DNA of 64,000 nt, taken from NCBI GenBank assembly GCA_015680905.1, contig CM027377.1, positions 64,129,501-64,193,500 on the forward strand. The letters run 5' to 3'. The stretch comes from Coptis chinensis. Lineage: Eukaryota > Streptophyta > Magnoliopsida > Ranunculales > Ranunculaceae. The position numbers were made by a program, and so were the translations under genes. This document shows, piece after piece, positions 33,397-44,625 of the stretch. Every line of letters begins with the position of its first letter. The first letter of the stretch is position 1. The notes beneath the pieces were generated by a model that searched no databases, had not been told where the DNA came from, and worked only from the letters and a program-made list of their open reading frames with translations.

Positions 33397-35040
33397 TTAT
33401 TGATAGGGGAGCAGAAGACTTGCTGAAAGATGTTTCGGATGAAGAATTTAACCAGTGTTATACTAAGCAGAGTCAACCTGAGCCAGCTGTTAAGGCAGGT
33501 GAGCAGTTGAGGGGGAGCACGAGTGACATGGAAATCTACGAATCTTATGTGTCAAGGAATTAGCAATTGCAACTAGAGGGAGTGGCTAATGAGAAGGCGC
33601 TTCTGACATTGAGATGGCGGGTATCAATGGGGAAGAGGCTCATCAAGAGGAAAATCGAAGTAATGAAATTGCACGAATTTCGGCTGTGGATGTCGTAAGT
33701 GTGTCCAAGGTAAATGAAATTTAAATGTGTTCCTATCACATTTATGTATATGAGTGGGACATTATGTGGCTTCTTTGAGACATCATAGCTACTTTCTGAG
33801 CTTTTATCAAGTTTTATGCAGGTTGTCTATGTGACTCCAAGTGACGGTGAAGTTGAATTAGTTCCTATTTGTGAGGAGAACTTAGAAGATGGGGAACTAG
33901 AACTTGATCCAATCCTAACAAACTAGACACTGATTCAATTGCATTTGATATGGTAATACCGATGCTTGTGATTCATTATTAATTACTTTTTTTTAATTTT
34001 CTCGTGTCTATAGGTTATTATTATGTTTTTTTAGGCTACTATTTTTAAGGAATTGGGGATGCACACCGAAGAAATATGCACTATGCCTGGTGTGAGTGTT
34101 TAGGGTGGTGGTGCTGATGCAGTGGAAGGTGCTGATTCTGAACAAAAATCTGTTTGTGGGAACGCTATTTCAGAAATTCAAATTGCACCAACTGCTCTTG
34201 TGGAAGGGGAAAATGCAGTCAAGGTACGTTATTTTATTTTAATTACCTCCCAGATTACTCTAAGTTATCTTTTAAATGTGAATTGAAATGTTGTTGTTTT
34301 ATTGGGACATTATGTCCCTGCTATAAGACATCATAGATGCCTTCTGACTTCATTCCTTTCTGACATAGGATGCTTGTGAGACATCCATTGTGGATGATCG
34401 TGGTGATGGACTTTCTAAGAATGGGGTGGAAGGTTGCCTCCTAATTGTTGATGAAGAAGAGGGAGACAATTCTGTCGCTACTTCTGTGATGCAGGAAGAT
34501 ATGGCGCAGCAACAAATTTTCCTAGAAAACAAATGGAGTCAACTCCAGGTGGAAGTGGCTGACATTTGCCAACCTCTGATTCTTACTGTTTTCAATCAGG
34601 GAGGGGGATTGCTAAAAAGAGCTCCTGGTGTTGCTAGTCGCAAAAGTGTTGGAGATGACCTTAGAGAATTGCATACCTCTAATCTACAAGTGTCGTATTA
34701 CTAGAATAAGCACGAAAATGATAAAAACAGTCACTTTGACATCGTTAGACAGTACGGGAGTGGGTTTCAGATTGACATCAGTAGCTTTTATGGACTGTTC
34801 GGTGGAGGATGGCTTAATGATATGGTATGTCTCTGTCTATTAAAGTCCTTCATGTACATGTACTAGTTGTTGATATTATTGGGTTTGGGTCAAGGTACTG
34901 GACTCATACATGTGCTTACTTGGTCGGTGCTACACTGCGTAGCACACCCTAGTAGAATGGAGAATTTGTACATCATAGTTGCACAGTCGTGGATCTCGGT
35001 AATTTTGCGCACACGTTTTGTGTCATTTATTCTACAATGA

Positions 35041-35072
35041 TTTTTTTTTTAGTATAATGATTTTTTTTCCTT

Positions 35073-35114
<42 letters not shown>
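35041..35114. repeat. T-rich stretch and (ATT)n microsatellite in an intron
   Basis: Runs of T (35041-35051 and 35063-35086) are followed by about nine ATT units (35087-35114). They sit in the intron just before the sixth exon of the Ulp1-like copy 2; copy 1 has only short T/A-rich sequence there. Confidence 0.85.
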
Positions 35115-35311
35115 GATAGTATTATTTGTGTGATTTATACAACGCATTGGGCACTATTTTAGAAGACGAGCAAATTAAATGCCCATACAAGAAAAGTTTT
35201 CTGCAGCAAGACTGTAAATTGTAGGTAATTTAAAGACCCTTATCATCAGACTGGTTCGGCGAGACAATTCGAGGCCATACTTGAGAAATTGCCGTGGGTT
35301 GATAATGACGG

Positions 35312-35316
35312 TCAAT
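35312..35316. repeat. target-site duplication TCAAT of element C, left copy
   Basis: TCAAT precedes the 5' LTR and is repeated at 47614-47618 right after the 3' LTR. Copy 1 of the gene reads GGTGAATGTTAAAG across the same point. Confidence 0.9.
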
Positions 35317-35792
35317 TGATAAGAGCCCAAAACTGTAGTTTTAACCCTGTAACAGTCATACTTTTAGACCAATTATGTGAGTAATAATTAAGAGTTAATA
35401 CTGATTATGTGTTTTATGCGTTTCAGGCTTCAAAGTCAATTATGTGCAGAAATGTGCCACTTTGATGAGATAAAGGAGCAATGGTTGGTTGCTAAGGAGT
35501 TCTGTGATTAAAGGCCAAGATTCAAGAAGACAAAGCCTTTCTAAAGCCCGGTCAAAGCTGAAAAGTCAAAGTCAACGCGGGCAGAAACAACACACAAAGT
35601 CAGCAGAACTTCCAAAGGCCGTATCTTTGGACTCAGACATCGGAATTGGGTCTACCCTATGTCAAAACGACCGACTCGGAAAGAGATTTCCAATGGTCCA
35701 AGTCTTGGCCTAATCAAAGGAGCAGAAGTGGACAAAAAGTCTATTAAAGCCAACTATAGCTGAAGAGGCCTTTTTGGACTGAAAGAATTGGG

Positions 35793-35819
35793 TTTTGGGC
35801 CTGATTCTCTGGCCCAAAA
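35793..35819 (+). promoter_or_regulatory. perfect inverted repeat of site-II type in the LTR promoter
   Basis: TTTTGGGCC, nine bases, GGCCCAAAA. The half-sites are TGGGCC motifs, known as TCP-binding site II elements in plants. The pair is perfect here and in the solo LTR at 12203-12229. It has one changed base in C's 3' LTR and in B, and is partly lost in the satellite monomers (TTTTGGGAT). Confidence 0.5.
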
Positions 35820-35858
35820 CATGGCTCCAAGCCCATGCACGATTTTTGGATCTGAAAC

Positions 35859-35866
35859 ATATAAAA
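35859..35866 (+). promoter_or_regulatory. TATA-like box of the element C 5' LTR
   Basis: ATATAAAA, followed within 15 bases by AAAGCTTAGCTC. The 3' LTR has the same at 46570-46577. A promoter role is inferred from sequence and from the position 40 bases after the site-II pair. Confidence 0.5.
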
Positions 35867-36905
35867 ACAAAAGCTTAGCTCTTTGTTAATAGTAGATAGT
35901 TAGACCTAGATTAAAAATTTGATTAGTTAGCATCCATTAATTAGTTTTAGAACTTAGTTTTAGAATTTCAATTAGTTAATTAATTAGTTTTTCATATCTT
36001 ATTTTAGATCTAGTTTCATGTTTAATTAATTACTTTAGAACAAAGTAGATTATTAATTTAGTATTTGAATCATTATTTTATTATTCATTAGATTAATAAA
36101 ATAGTGTTCTTGGTAATCTAGTTTCATTTTCCATTTACTTATTTAGTTCAATTCTTACATTCAATTATTTGTCTTTCTTAGATTGAAATAATTTTTGCAT
36201 GAGTAGTTTCCATTTGAGTTTAAACAAGTAAAGTTCAAATCTTTATATCATGTCTTGTTCGAATTTGATTGGGAATGATAGCGTGATGATTCTCGGCTAA
36301 ACCTCCATTAGTGGGGGTTGAGAAGCCTTGATGAAAGCTTGATTCTGATTATCGTGGAATCGTCGTAATTTCCTTTCCACTCTAGAAATGATTAGTTCAC
36401 CATGAGAATGGGTGTAATCGTTCACATGCTAGTTATGAATTGGTAGAAATGCCATGTGTAATTAGGGATTAGGAATAACCAGATTGTTCGATGGGCGATT
36501 CAATTCGGATTACGACGATTCGTCGTTAGTGGATTAAGTTGAGCTAAGGTGGAATCAATCCCCCTCTAACTCCTTATCATTGAATCGACGTAGTATTCCC
36601 ATAGTTGTTTAAATAGTCGACTAGTTGCATCTTGTGGGTAGTTGCATCGTAGTCTAGTTATCATTTTGTAAATATCTCATTAGACTTAGAGTAGAGTAAT
36701 TAGACTAGAAAACACAGCATGCGGAAGGACTAGGAGTGGAACGAACTTCCTACTCCACTATATCTGTTCAATAGATCGAGAGTAGAACAATCTTTGATAA
36801 ATTTAGCCACGTAATACAAGTTTTAGTTTACTTACGTTTTGAGTTTCATCGTTCATTTCGTAGGTAAACTTTATCTTTGATATATATCTTTTTACGTTTA
36901 TCAAA

Positions 36906-36918
36906 TGGCCCCGCTGCC
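36906..36918 (+). other. primer binding site of element C (tRNA-Asp-like)
   Basis: TGGCCCCGCTGCC starts two bases after the LTR; compare TGGCGCCGTTGCC. Confidence 0.75.
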
Positions 36919-37041
36919 ATCTTAGTTTCACTTTCGCATTGTTTTCATAGTATAAGTACTCTTCTTAAAGTCCCATTTCAGCCACCCACCCTTGTTCGAT
37001 TCTAACTGTGGTTGTCTTTTTCAGCATTAAACTTCCTCGTG

Positions 37042-37075
<34 letters not shown>

Positions 37076-37544
37076 CGCTGCGCTAAAGTTACTAGAAGAG
37101 CGACCGAATTGCCCAAACCAAAGCGCGACCAGCTCAAACACTTGTAACTTCGAAGTTTACACCGGCGCTTTTGTGCCCAAAGTGGCGCACTGGCGCCCGA
37201 GCTGAATTTTGCGAATTTCCCAGGTTTGATTCGAACCCGGTTTTCAAGTTTTTCAGTGTTCTAACTTGTTATATACACTAAACACGCATAAACAAGGCGC
37301 TATTCATAAGCGAAGCAAGGGCCTTAATCAGGTATTCCTTTCTTCCACACCTCGCATCTCCTGTTAAAGGTTTATACTAGTATATCAGGATTGTTTGGAG
37401 TGTTGACGTGTTTAGCTAAGTTTGGTCTTAGCCTTGTATGAGATTAAGGTCTGGTCGAACAAAAACACCGAACGTAATTACACGACAACGTCAACAAACA
37501 AGTCTATCTAGTATACCACCCACTACACCTCTACACCTGATATA
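36919..37544 (+). other. element C leader with A33 run and reduced GC-rich array
   Basis: Untranslated leader. A run of 33 A (37042-37074) stands where B has the start of its GC-rich array; a shortened array follows (37075-37200, GCGCTGCGC, GCGCGACC..., GGCGCACTGGCGCCC). TTTCCCAG|GT at about 37214-37224 is acceptor-like. Confidence 0.6.
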
Positions 37545-39330
37545 ATGCCTGAAGAAGGAGAGACTCCTCTCTCTGACTTCTACAAAGCCTTGAGCGATAG
37601 CCCTAAATCTTGCATCGTTCTAGCAGACCCAGTGGGGAATTTCCGAATCCCCCCAAATATTTTTAATTTGTTACCCGAAAACCTTATCAGCACATGCGTA
37701 GGATTGAACAAGTCCTAACAACATTCCACCATCCTACGGTTGGTGGGGAACAAATTAAACTGAGGGTATTCCCTTTCACCTTAGCCGATAAAGGCGTCTT
37801 GGTTAAGCGCCCAAGTGCCTAATTACGTGGACTCGTGGGCTAAACTTGTTCAATTTGTTTATGGAACATTTTTACCCACCCCTAAAGACGGATGAGATGC
37901 TTTCCAAGATTCATTTCTTTCAACAAAATCCTCATGAATCATTTTTTGAGGAGGCTTGGAATTGTTTCACCGATCTCCTTATAGAGTGTCCACATCATAA
38001 CCCTAGCGAAATACACGTTAGTTCGTGCCTTTTCAAAGGACTTCTACACCACCATAAAGAAGTCCTTGACATAATGAATGGGGGTAGTTTCTTAAGTAAA
38101 GGAGCCTCAGAGGCTTATAAATTTTTAGAGGATCAAACTAAGCGAAATAGCAACTTGGGGGGGGGGGGGGGTAGTGACGATATCCACCGCTCCGCTAGTT
38201 CTTCTAATCTGATTAAGGCCGCTGGTATGTTTGAAATTAAACACGATCCTGAGCTTAAAACTCTAATTGAATCACTCACTAAAAAGGTAGAGGCCATTTC
38301 TGTTTAACAAAAGCCTATCCCCGTCATGAATGTAAATTCAAATCCATGTAGTTTCTGTTGGAGTCCTGAGCATCCTGACTCCCACTGTCCTATATCCTAT
38401 GAACAGGCTTGTTCCATTAATAGTGAACCTAACGCCCCTTGGAGACAAAATCCCAACCGGTTGGAGAAATAACCAACACGTCACACTTCCGTGGTACAAT
38501 AATCAATATGTTAGGCTAACGCCGCGGTTATAACCAAGCTCCACCATGACAAGGGCGAGTCGGGGTAATTATAATAATTATAACAACCAAGTGCAACCTC
38601 GACAAGGTTAAGCACAAGGTCAAGGTAGTTATAATAATTATAATGCTAATAGAGGTATCGTTAGGTAAATAATAACTATCAAAATCCGCCCCTTAAATAA
38701 TTCCGCGAGATAGTTCGGTCCACACCACCCGTGACTACTACACCCACACAACCGGATCGTCTTGACACCTTCATACAAGTGAGCCAAAAACTTTTCCAAA
38801 CCATGGCTCAATCTAACCAACAGCTTCTACAATCCGTTAATAATTTAAGCCAATAGTTGGCCCAAGATAAAGCCCAACCCAAAGGTGTATTTCCGTGTCG
38901 CGCAATACCTAATCCTAAAACAACAAACACAGCCTTTGAGGTAACCGATAATACTAGTAATGAATATGAAAATGTAGGTGAGCTAAATGCCATCACCACT
39001 CTCCGTTCGGGCAGAGTGGTTGATAACAAAGTAACTATGCCTATAGTTACCCCACCAGTAGCCCTTACACCTGCTATTTTACTAGATACCGAAATAGAAA
39101 CTGAAGAGCCTACCCTTTTGTAGAGGTACCGATTCTGGCCACAACCTAAGAAATAGAAAGCCAAGGTTAAACATCCAGGTGATACATATGCTAAATATAG
39201 AGAGAAACCACCGTTTTTATAAAAATTAGCCATGTTAACTAGGGATACAAATTATGAGGAGATTAGGGACGTTTTCAAGAATCTAACTATAAACCTTCCC
39301 TTCCTCGAAGCTATTAAAAGCTACCACACC
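37545..39330 (+). pseudogene. gag of element C
   Basis: The start ATG is at 37545 (MPEEGETPLSDFYKALSDSP). The open stretch 37846-38307 (153 residues) covers the most typical Athila capsid part: MEHFYPPLKTDEMLSKIHFF, EEAWNCFTDLLIECPHHNPS, LLHHHKEVLDIMNGGSFLSK and GASEAYKFLEDQTKR. The knuckle CSFCWSPEHPDSHC (about 38347-38390) keeps the C-X2-C-X4-H-X4-C pattern. A Gln/Asn-rich part and a linker (VTPPVALTPAILLDTEI) follow. A run of 15 G lies at 38157-38171. Several breaks are present. Confidence 0.78.
38157..38171 (+). repeat. run of 15 G in gag of element C
   Basis: The same site has 5 G in B (about 22540) and 7 G in A (about 12744). Slippage, or a length error in the assembly, is likely. Confidence 0.8.
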
Positions 39331-39940
39331 ATGCTAAGTTTCTTAAGGAGTTGTGTACTACTAGGCGTAAGACCAATATACCAAAAGGCGCTTTTAACGG
39401 AACAATTCCCAACTCTATCGAACATAATGGAATTGTTAAGTACAAGGACCACGATCGTCCCTCTTGTACAATGCACCTTAGGAGATTCCTATCTGACGAC
39501 AGCGTTATTAGACACGGGGATAGTGTTAACTTACTCCCGTTTTATTTGTATAGACAAATAGGTCTAGAGGAGATGCAACCCACTAAAATGACGTTGCAAT
39601 TAGCTGATCGATCTATTAAGTATCCTAAGGGTGTGGTTGAAAATGTGCTGGTAAAAGTTCAGGATTTCTACTATCCGGCTGATTTTGTCATCCTCGATAC
39701 AGAAGTCGCTAACGACTCTGTCCCGATCATCTTAGGGAGTCCTTTCCTGGCAACTGTCAATGCACTCATTAATTGCCGCGATGGTTCGATGTCCATGTCT
39801 TTTGGCCATCTTGCTGTTGAAGTAAATGTTTTTAAAACAAAGACACATTTACCCGATTCGTTTATGAATGGAGAGGTTAGCATGATCGAGAGCTTCGCTC
39901 GAGATTATTTCAACAACACGTTCCCTGATAATCATATGCC
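39331..39940 (+). pseudogene. Athila-type aspartic protease of element C
   Basis: Most of the protease lies in the open stretch 39351-40184: NLLPFYLYRQIGLEEMQPTK, LQLADRSIKYPKGVVENVLV, DFYYPADFVILDTEVANDSV and IILGSPFLATVNALINCRDG. The active-site aspartate region (about 39500-39520) is recognisable from A and B. There are few breaks. Confidence 0.78.
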
Positions 39941-40657
39941 CAAATTTCTTTCCTTTGGAAGTTCAGACTCCAACATTTTTATCCCTACACTAGTCGATAC
40001 ACATATTATGGATGAGGACGAGATAGATGAATTTCTCAAAGATATAGAGAACTACCATAGTAATGTGGATATGACCAATCTAGATGAGGAATTCGATGAG
40101 TTTCTTAGAGCAGGTGATGATTCACCCTATCAAGAACTACTTTGCACAACATCCACCTCGACTCCCCTCCTTCCACCCGTTTAAAGGAATCTCGAGTTTG
40201 CTTTTCGATCCTTTTGTTTCTCCCTGTGCTTCATAATTTTTAAATCCACCTAGTAAACAAATACTTGAGGAAGGACAAACCATTTGACACCTTCATTTTC
40301 AGACTTGAGACAGTCCCTACCTACACCATGAATGAGTTTTGTGCTAAACCCACATCCTCATTGTTTACATGCTTTCCTTCTACAACTTATCCATATCCAC
40401 TGTATCTTCCACAACCATTCACTTTTCCACAGTTATTCACTAGGACACCCTCTCGTTCAAAAATGAAAAAGAAGGTGCATGCTAGGTTACGTTGTAGGTC
40501 TATCCGACTTCGCTTGCAGTTCACTAGGTTGCGTCATAGGAAATCTTGGTGCTTGATTGTGTTTGGATATGTTTTCTGTGATATTTATTTATGGAATGAT
40601 CCACAACTATTTTGGTTGTTGATATATGATAAACTGCATGTTCATACATATGTTTAG
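39941..40657 (+). pseudogene. post-protease tail of element C
   Basis: The acidic part differs from A and B in detail (MDEDEIDEFLKDIENYHSN, NLDEEFDEFLRAGDDSPYQE), but the end is the same: YTMNEFCAKPTSSLF, SKMKKKVHARLRCRSIRLRL and SWCLIVFGYVFCDIYLWND. The frame 40265-40657 holds this end. No reverse transcriptase follows. The function is not recognised. Confidence 0.58.
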
Positions 40658-41718
40658 ATAAAGTCTCGAGTATCTGACTATAAACGACTCAATTTTTGTG
40701 TTTGGTGCATTTCCTTTCATTTTCAGATATTGGTGAGTACACCATTAAGGTAACCGGGCCCTCCCTATGGAGTGTGTGGCTATAAGTACCGGATCCTAAG
40801 TCCACGTTTAACATAATTCACGTTTTCCACTCTTGCATGTTTTCTCGGATTTTTGAGTCATGTTTCTCTATGGGGTGAATTATGTCCTTATTGCTTATTG
40901 TTTTTCCTTATAAAAGTAAAAAAAATATTAAATAATAAACATAGTAATCTAGGAAGTCTTGGGAATCTGACTTTAAAAGACCCACTTTAAAAAAAAAAAA
41001 AAAAAAAAAAAAACAAATTTTCTAAACTCTGTTGTAAAAAATTTGTTTGGGGGTGGGGTGTTCGTGTTTCCGTCCTAGAATGTTTTATGTCCCATTAGAG
41101 TTGTTTAGGCCATTTAATTGTATTTCGATTTGGGCTGACATTATCTATGAATTTAGAGTTCATTCGTTCGCATAACGTACGTCATGCACGCACTTCGAGG
41201 CGTTTTCTACTATCTTATATGTCATCCACGGTCGGAATAGAGTGTTTTATGGATCATTGAATTGAAAATTCTCTCCTGATCATTTCCATATCTCATTCGC
41301 AAAAATCGGACCGGTAACAAAGCGGCAATATTAGTTTGAAGTCGCGCTAAAAATCGACAAAATTCGAATTAGGCTTGGGCCCAACTCTACAAGACTGGAC
41401 TGACCGCAGACGCCACTTTACCTTCACACCAACGGTCGTGATCTTCATCCCCCAAACCGCCATTAACAATAAAACAAAGCTTTTAAACCCTAACAAAAAA
41501 AAAAAAAAAAAAGAGAAACCAATACAACCACGCCAAACATCCAAACCCACTCCAAATCTTCTCAAAACCGTACCACCACCACCTCCACCAATTTAAATCA
41601 CCAAAAACCACCAAAAAATAAAGAAATTCACGCTGCCGTGCCACCACACCACCACCACCATCGTTTTTTTTTGTGAGGTTGTCCCTCATTGCTTCCCCAC
41701 TACATTCCAAACACTCCA
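40658..41718 (+). other. element C: non-coding linker between tail and ORF2
   Basis: It holds the post-pol tract (GTACACCATTAAGGTAACCG, GGGCCCTCC, GGAGTGTGTGGC, about 40735-40810), an A-run of 25 (40989-41013), a polypurine-like TTTGGGGGTGGGG (41046-41059) and a CCACCACC-rich leader (about 41565-41660). No gene is seen. Confidence 0.6.
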
Positions 41719-42867
41719 ATGGCTCAATAACGTCGAATTTTGCCGGAGCAAGCATTTACTGGCGACCACTTCGCGCCGTTTTATGGTGACGAAATGATTA
41801 GTAGAGATTGGAATAGCTTGTGGTACTCCACCAACGCCTTCTACCACAAAGAGTTAGTTCGACGGTTTTACAACACGAGGGAGTTGGATGGGAGTAGAAT
41901 TTTTGTTACGGTGGCAAAGAGGAGGAAGGAAGTAACTGCTAGGTTGTTGGCTGAGATTCTAGGCATTCCGCCTAGAATCCATCTTGATGCCACGTTACAG
42001 GAGTCCCAATATAATGGGGTAGAGCCTTTGATGAACGCGACTGTTACCAATGGGAGCTACAATACAAGCTCGCATTGTGTTCGCCAGGCATCCCTCAGAA
42101 CCAACCAGCTGGCTGCAGCTCAGTGGATTGGTCGGAACGTCCTAGGGAAGGAGAAGGTCAGCGACATCGGTCTGAACTGCCTCCACATTCTATGGATACT
42201 CCAGGAGCAGAAGTATGAGTTCTGTATCTTGGAGTTTTTGCTTAACATGATCAGGGGAGTAGGGAAGTCTATTGCACCTCTTCCTGTGTTGATAACCAAG
42301 ATCATGTTGAAGTTGAGAGCGACTCCGATGTCTGATAGGATTTACCTCATACTACACCGAAATCCTCGGATTTATAAGGAGTGTATCCAACAAGTTTGGA
42401 GGTTATCTGAGGATAGGGTAGAGGACGAGGAGGATGGTGGAAATGAGAATGACTCGGAGGATGAGGAGGACTTGACTTGTTTTGATGCTGATGCTTTGGA
42501 GAGGTGTTGGTCAGATGCAGAACGCATGACTGTGATTCATCGTGGCATGCGTTCACTCAATACTATCTGCGAAGACCTCCGGACTCGACAGGCTACTATC
42601 CACCATAATTTCGAGATTCGTACCCACCGAGAGGATGAGCGGTGGGAACAGATGAGAGCTGAGCTGGAATCTCAGTGCCAGTTCCGAGCCGATATGCTTG
42701 CACGCTTTCCACCTCACGGGGATTCTCCTTATGAGGAAACATCATTGAGGCACGAGCGTCGTCGCCGAAAGACGAATGGTGCTGGCCCAACGGGAGTTCA
42801 GGAGCCATCTACTGAGCGTGTGCCCTCCGCTACCAATACCGATGTATTTAGGGATAGTATAGCTTGA
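41719..42867 (+). CDS. ORF2 of element C (unrecognised, nearly whole)
   Basis: This is the best-preserved coding part of the family. It is open for about 375 codons to 42867, with at most one break near the start. It begins near LPEQAFTGDHFAPFYGDE. Next come WYSTNAFYHKELVRRFYNTR, IFVTVAKRRKEVTARLLAEI and LGIPP. Then follow ASLRTNQLAAAQWIGRNVLG, NCLHILWILQEQKYEFCILE, FLLNMIRGVGKSIAPLPVLI, an acidic patch (EDEEDGGNENDSEDEEDL), CFDADALERC and a charged, probably helical C-terminal part. No signal peptide or clear membrane segment. It sits in the env position and shares anchors with ORF3. The layout recalls the plant domain remembered as PF20167; the role is unknown. Confidence 0.65.
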
Positions 42868-43702
42868 TGATTTTTATTTGTAGTTTTATTATTGTTAGTT
42901 ATTTTAATGTAAGTTTTAATTCCGTAATTTGAATTTTGTAGTGAAAGGGCATTTAATGCCAATATTAATATAATGTCGTTATTTTCATCGTGCGTGATTG
43001 TTTAATGTTGATCCCACTTTTCCAAATTGTTTGGGGGTGGTATTATTTAGTCCAGCATGATTTTTATATGACCCCCATTTATTATTATTATTTTTTTAGA
43101 AGTTATTTCGGAGTCAGGGTGAGAATATTGCCGATTAGGCATATCTATGAATAAATATCATGGTAGGATGAAATCTTGATAAAATAGGTAGGTTCTATCC
43201 TAAATTCAACCTAAAAGATACTAGGGTTGTTTTAGAATCAAGAATATGAGTTGTTTCCGTTTCGGGTTTGAAAATTTTAGTATTTCCGGAAATTGCCGTA
43301 AAAACTTTTTGGCAACTTCCCGATCCGTTTTAGCAACTTAAAACTTATAAAAACTTCATTCATTCTACACTCACAACCCATACTACACCTAACTTCTATC
43401 ACTTACCTTTCACTCCCACGTTTCCGGTTGTTCTTCACCATTTTCAAAAATCAGCACCTCGGAGCGCACCTGCGCCCCAGTTGAGCGCACCTGCGCCCTA
43501 GTCTCTGTCAGAGATTTTGCACTGAGCGCACCTGCGCCCAAGGTGAGCGACTTCGCTTCAAACACTGGAACTTCGAAAATCATCAGGCGAGGCGCGCTTC
43601 AAGTGGAGCGCGACTCGCTACGACCTCGTAAACACAAAAATTTCCAGTTTTCTGCGGGTTGTTCCCAGATCATTTGCAGCTGTTCCAGAGCATCGTTTTG
43701 AG
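42868..43702 (+). other. element C: linker between ORF2 and ORF3 with GC-rich array
   Basis: It contains the polypurine-like GTTTGGGGGTGGT (43030-43042), AT-rich sequence, and the clearest GC-rich array of the window at 43455-43630. That array has at least three copies of GAGCGCACCTGCGCCC (each with the near-palindrome GCGCACCTGCGC) and related units. TTGTTCCCAG and ATTTGCAG (about 43658-43679) lie between array and ORF3. Confidence 0.65.
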
Positions 43703-44625
43703 ATGACATCCCCTACAATAATACCGGAACAGTCCTTCAAAGATTTGTTCCAAAGCACTACTTATGGTGCTTGGTTTCGCGAGGCGATCACATACGAAGG
43801 CTGGGAACCGCTTATGGTAAGACCTGATGAACTTTATTCTCCAGCACTTGCATCTTATTTTTATGATAATTGTATTTTCTTTGAGAGACCGGATGTGTTC
43901 TCCATCAACATTAATGATGAACCAATGGAAATTACCAGGTTCTTGCTAGCATTTGTTTTGGACTTGCTATGCATTTGAAATACAAGACCCATGGTGCTAT
44001 TGGGTAGATAATATGCATGTCTACACTTATGAGTTTTGCATGAGTCGTATGGGGCAGGCATTTTCCGTTATCGAGGACCAAGGGGAATATAACGTCGCCT
44101 TTGGTAGCTTTGTCCATGAACATAGGAACCTGTTATGTTTTGGATCATGCTAAACATTTTAGGGAATGGCGTTTTCTTACGTGAATGATGCCACTTGTAG
44201 CGTCTTCCTTGCTTTAGCCGACGGGGCGTATGTGCCGCGACCTTCGAGAACCTCGATGTTTAGTTTAGCTCGAGCCCATAGCATGAGGCATAAGTACCTT
44301 CTTATGCCCCTGTTCTAATTCCCGGATTATGTTATGTTTTCTTTCCATTTTTTGTACACGTTTCACGGATTGGATTACGGCCGACATTGTGCGACCCACC
44401 AATAGTATTATTCGATCTTTTAATAGGCAATGATGATTGGCAAGGGTGGAGGATACAACCTCATCGAGGTTGCACCTTACACCCTCTGTCGGACCAAGTG
44501 GCATTTTAATAGGTTAGCAATAATAGATGATAAATGGCGGGAAGCCCGGCAAATTATCATGGCATGGATGGGGCGAAGGAACCTACTTCTTTATAGAAGA
44601 AGAGGATGAGGAGGATGATGAATAA
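43703..44625 (+). pseudogene. ORF3 of element C (unrecognised)
   Basis: It begins MTSPTIIPEQSFKDLFQSTT. The open stretch 43703-43978 carries WEPLMVRPDELYSPALASYF and DEPMEITRFLLAFVL. Later parts are collinear with ORF3 of A and B but are the most decayed of the three (several breaks). The acidic end (EEEDEEDDE) is kept. Confidence 0.58.

Larger units (their letters stand above)
33397..35316 (+). pseudogene. Ulp1/C48-like protease gene, copy 2, first part (broken)
   Basis: It resumes inside the second exon at TTATTGATAGGGGAGCAG, corresponding to 2095 of copy 1, and follows copy 1 exon by exon. The exons are about 33397-33711, 33822-33954, 34034-34224, 34370-34823 and 35120-35220. The protease start motif GGGWLNDM is at about 34803-34823. 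In several places where copy 1 has stops copy 2 has sense codons (for example VEGENAVK near 34205-34224). It has stops of its own, as after LQVSYY near 34700 and SRN near 33560. The 5' exons are missing because element A adjoins. The gene is then split by element C at 35316 and continues at 47614. Confidence 0.72.
35317..36903 (+). repeat. 5' LTR of element C
   Basis: 1587 bp, TGATAAGAGCCC ... TTTATCA. The U3-like part has the inverted repeat TTTTGGGCC / GGCCCAAAA (35793-35801 and 35811-35819) and a TATA-like box 40 bases further on. Confidence 0.92.

Noticed and set aside
41719-44625. ORF2 and ORF3 as classical envelope glycoproteins
   Set aside because: They sit in the env position, but I see no signal peptide, furin-like site or clear membrane anchor; they are left as unrecognised.
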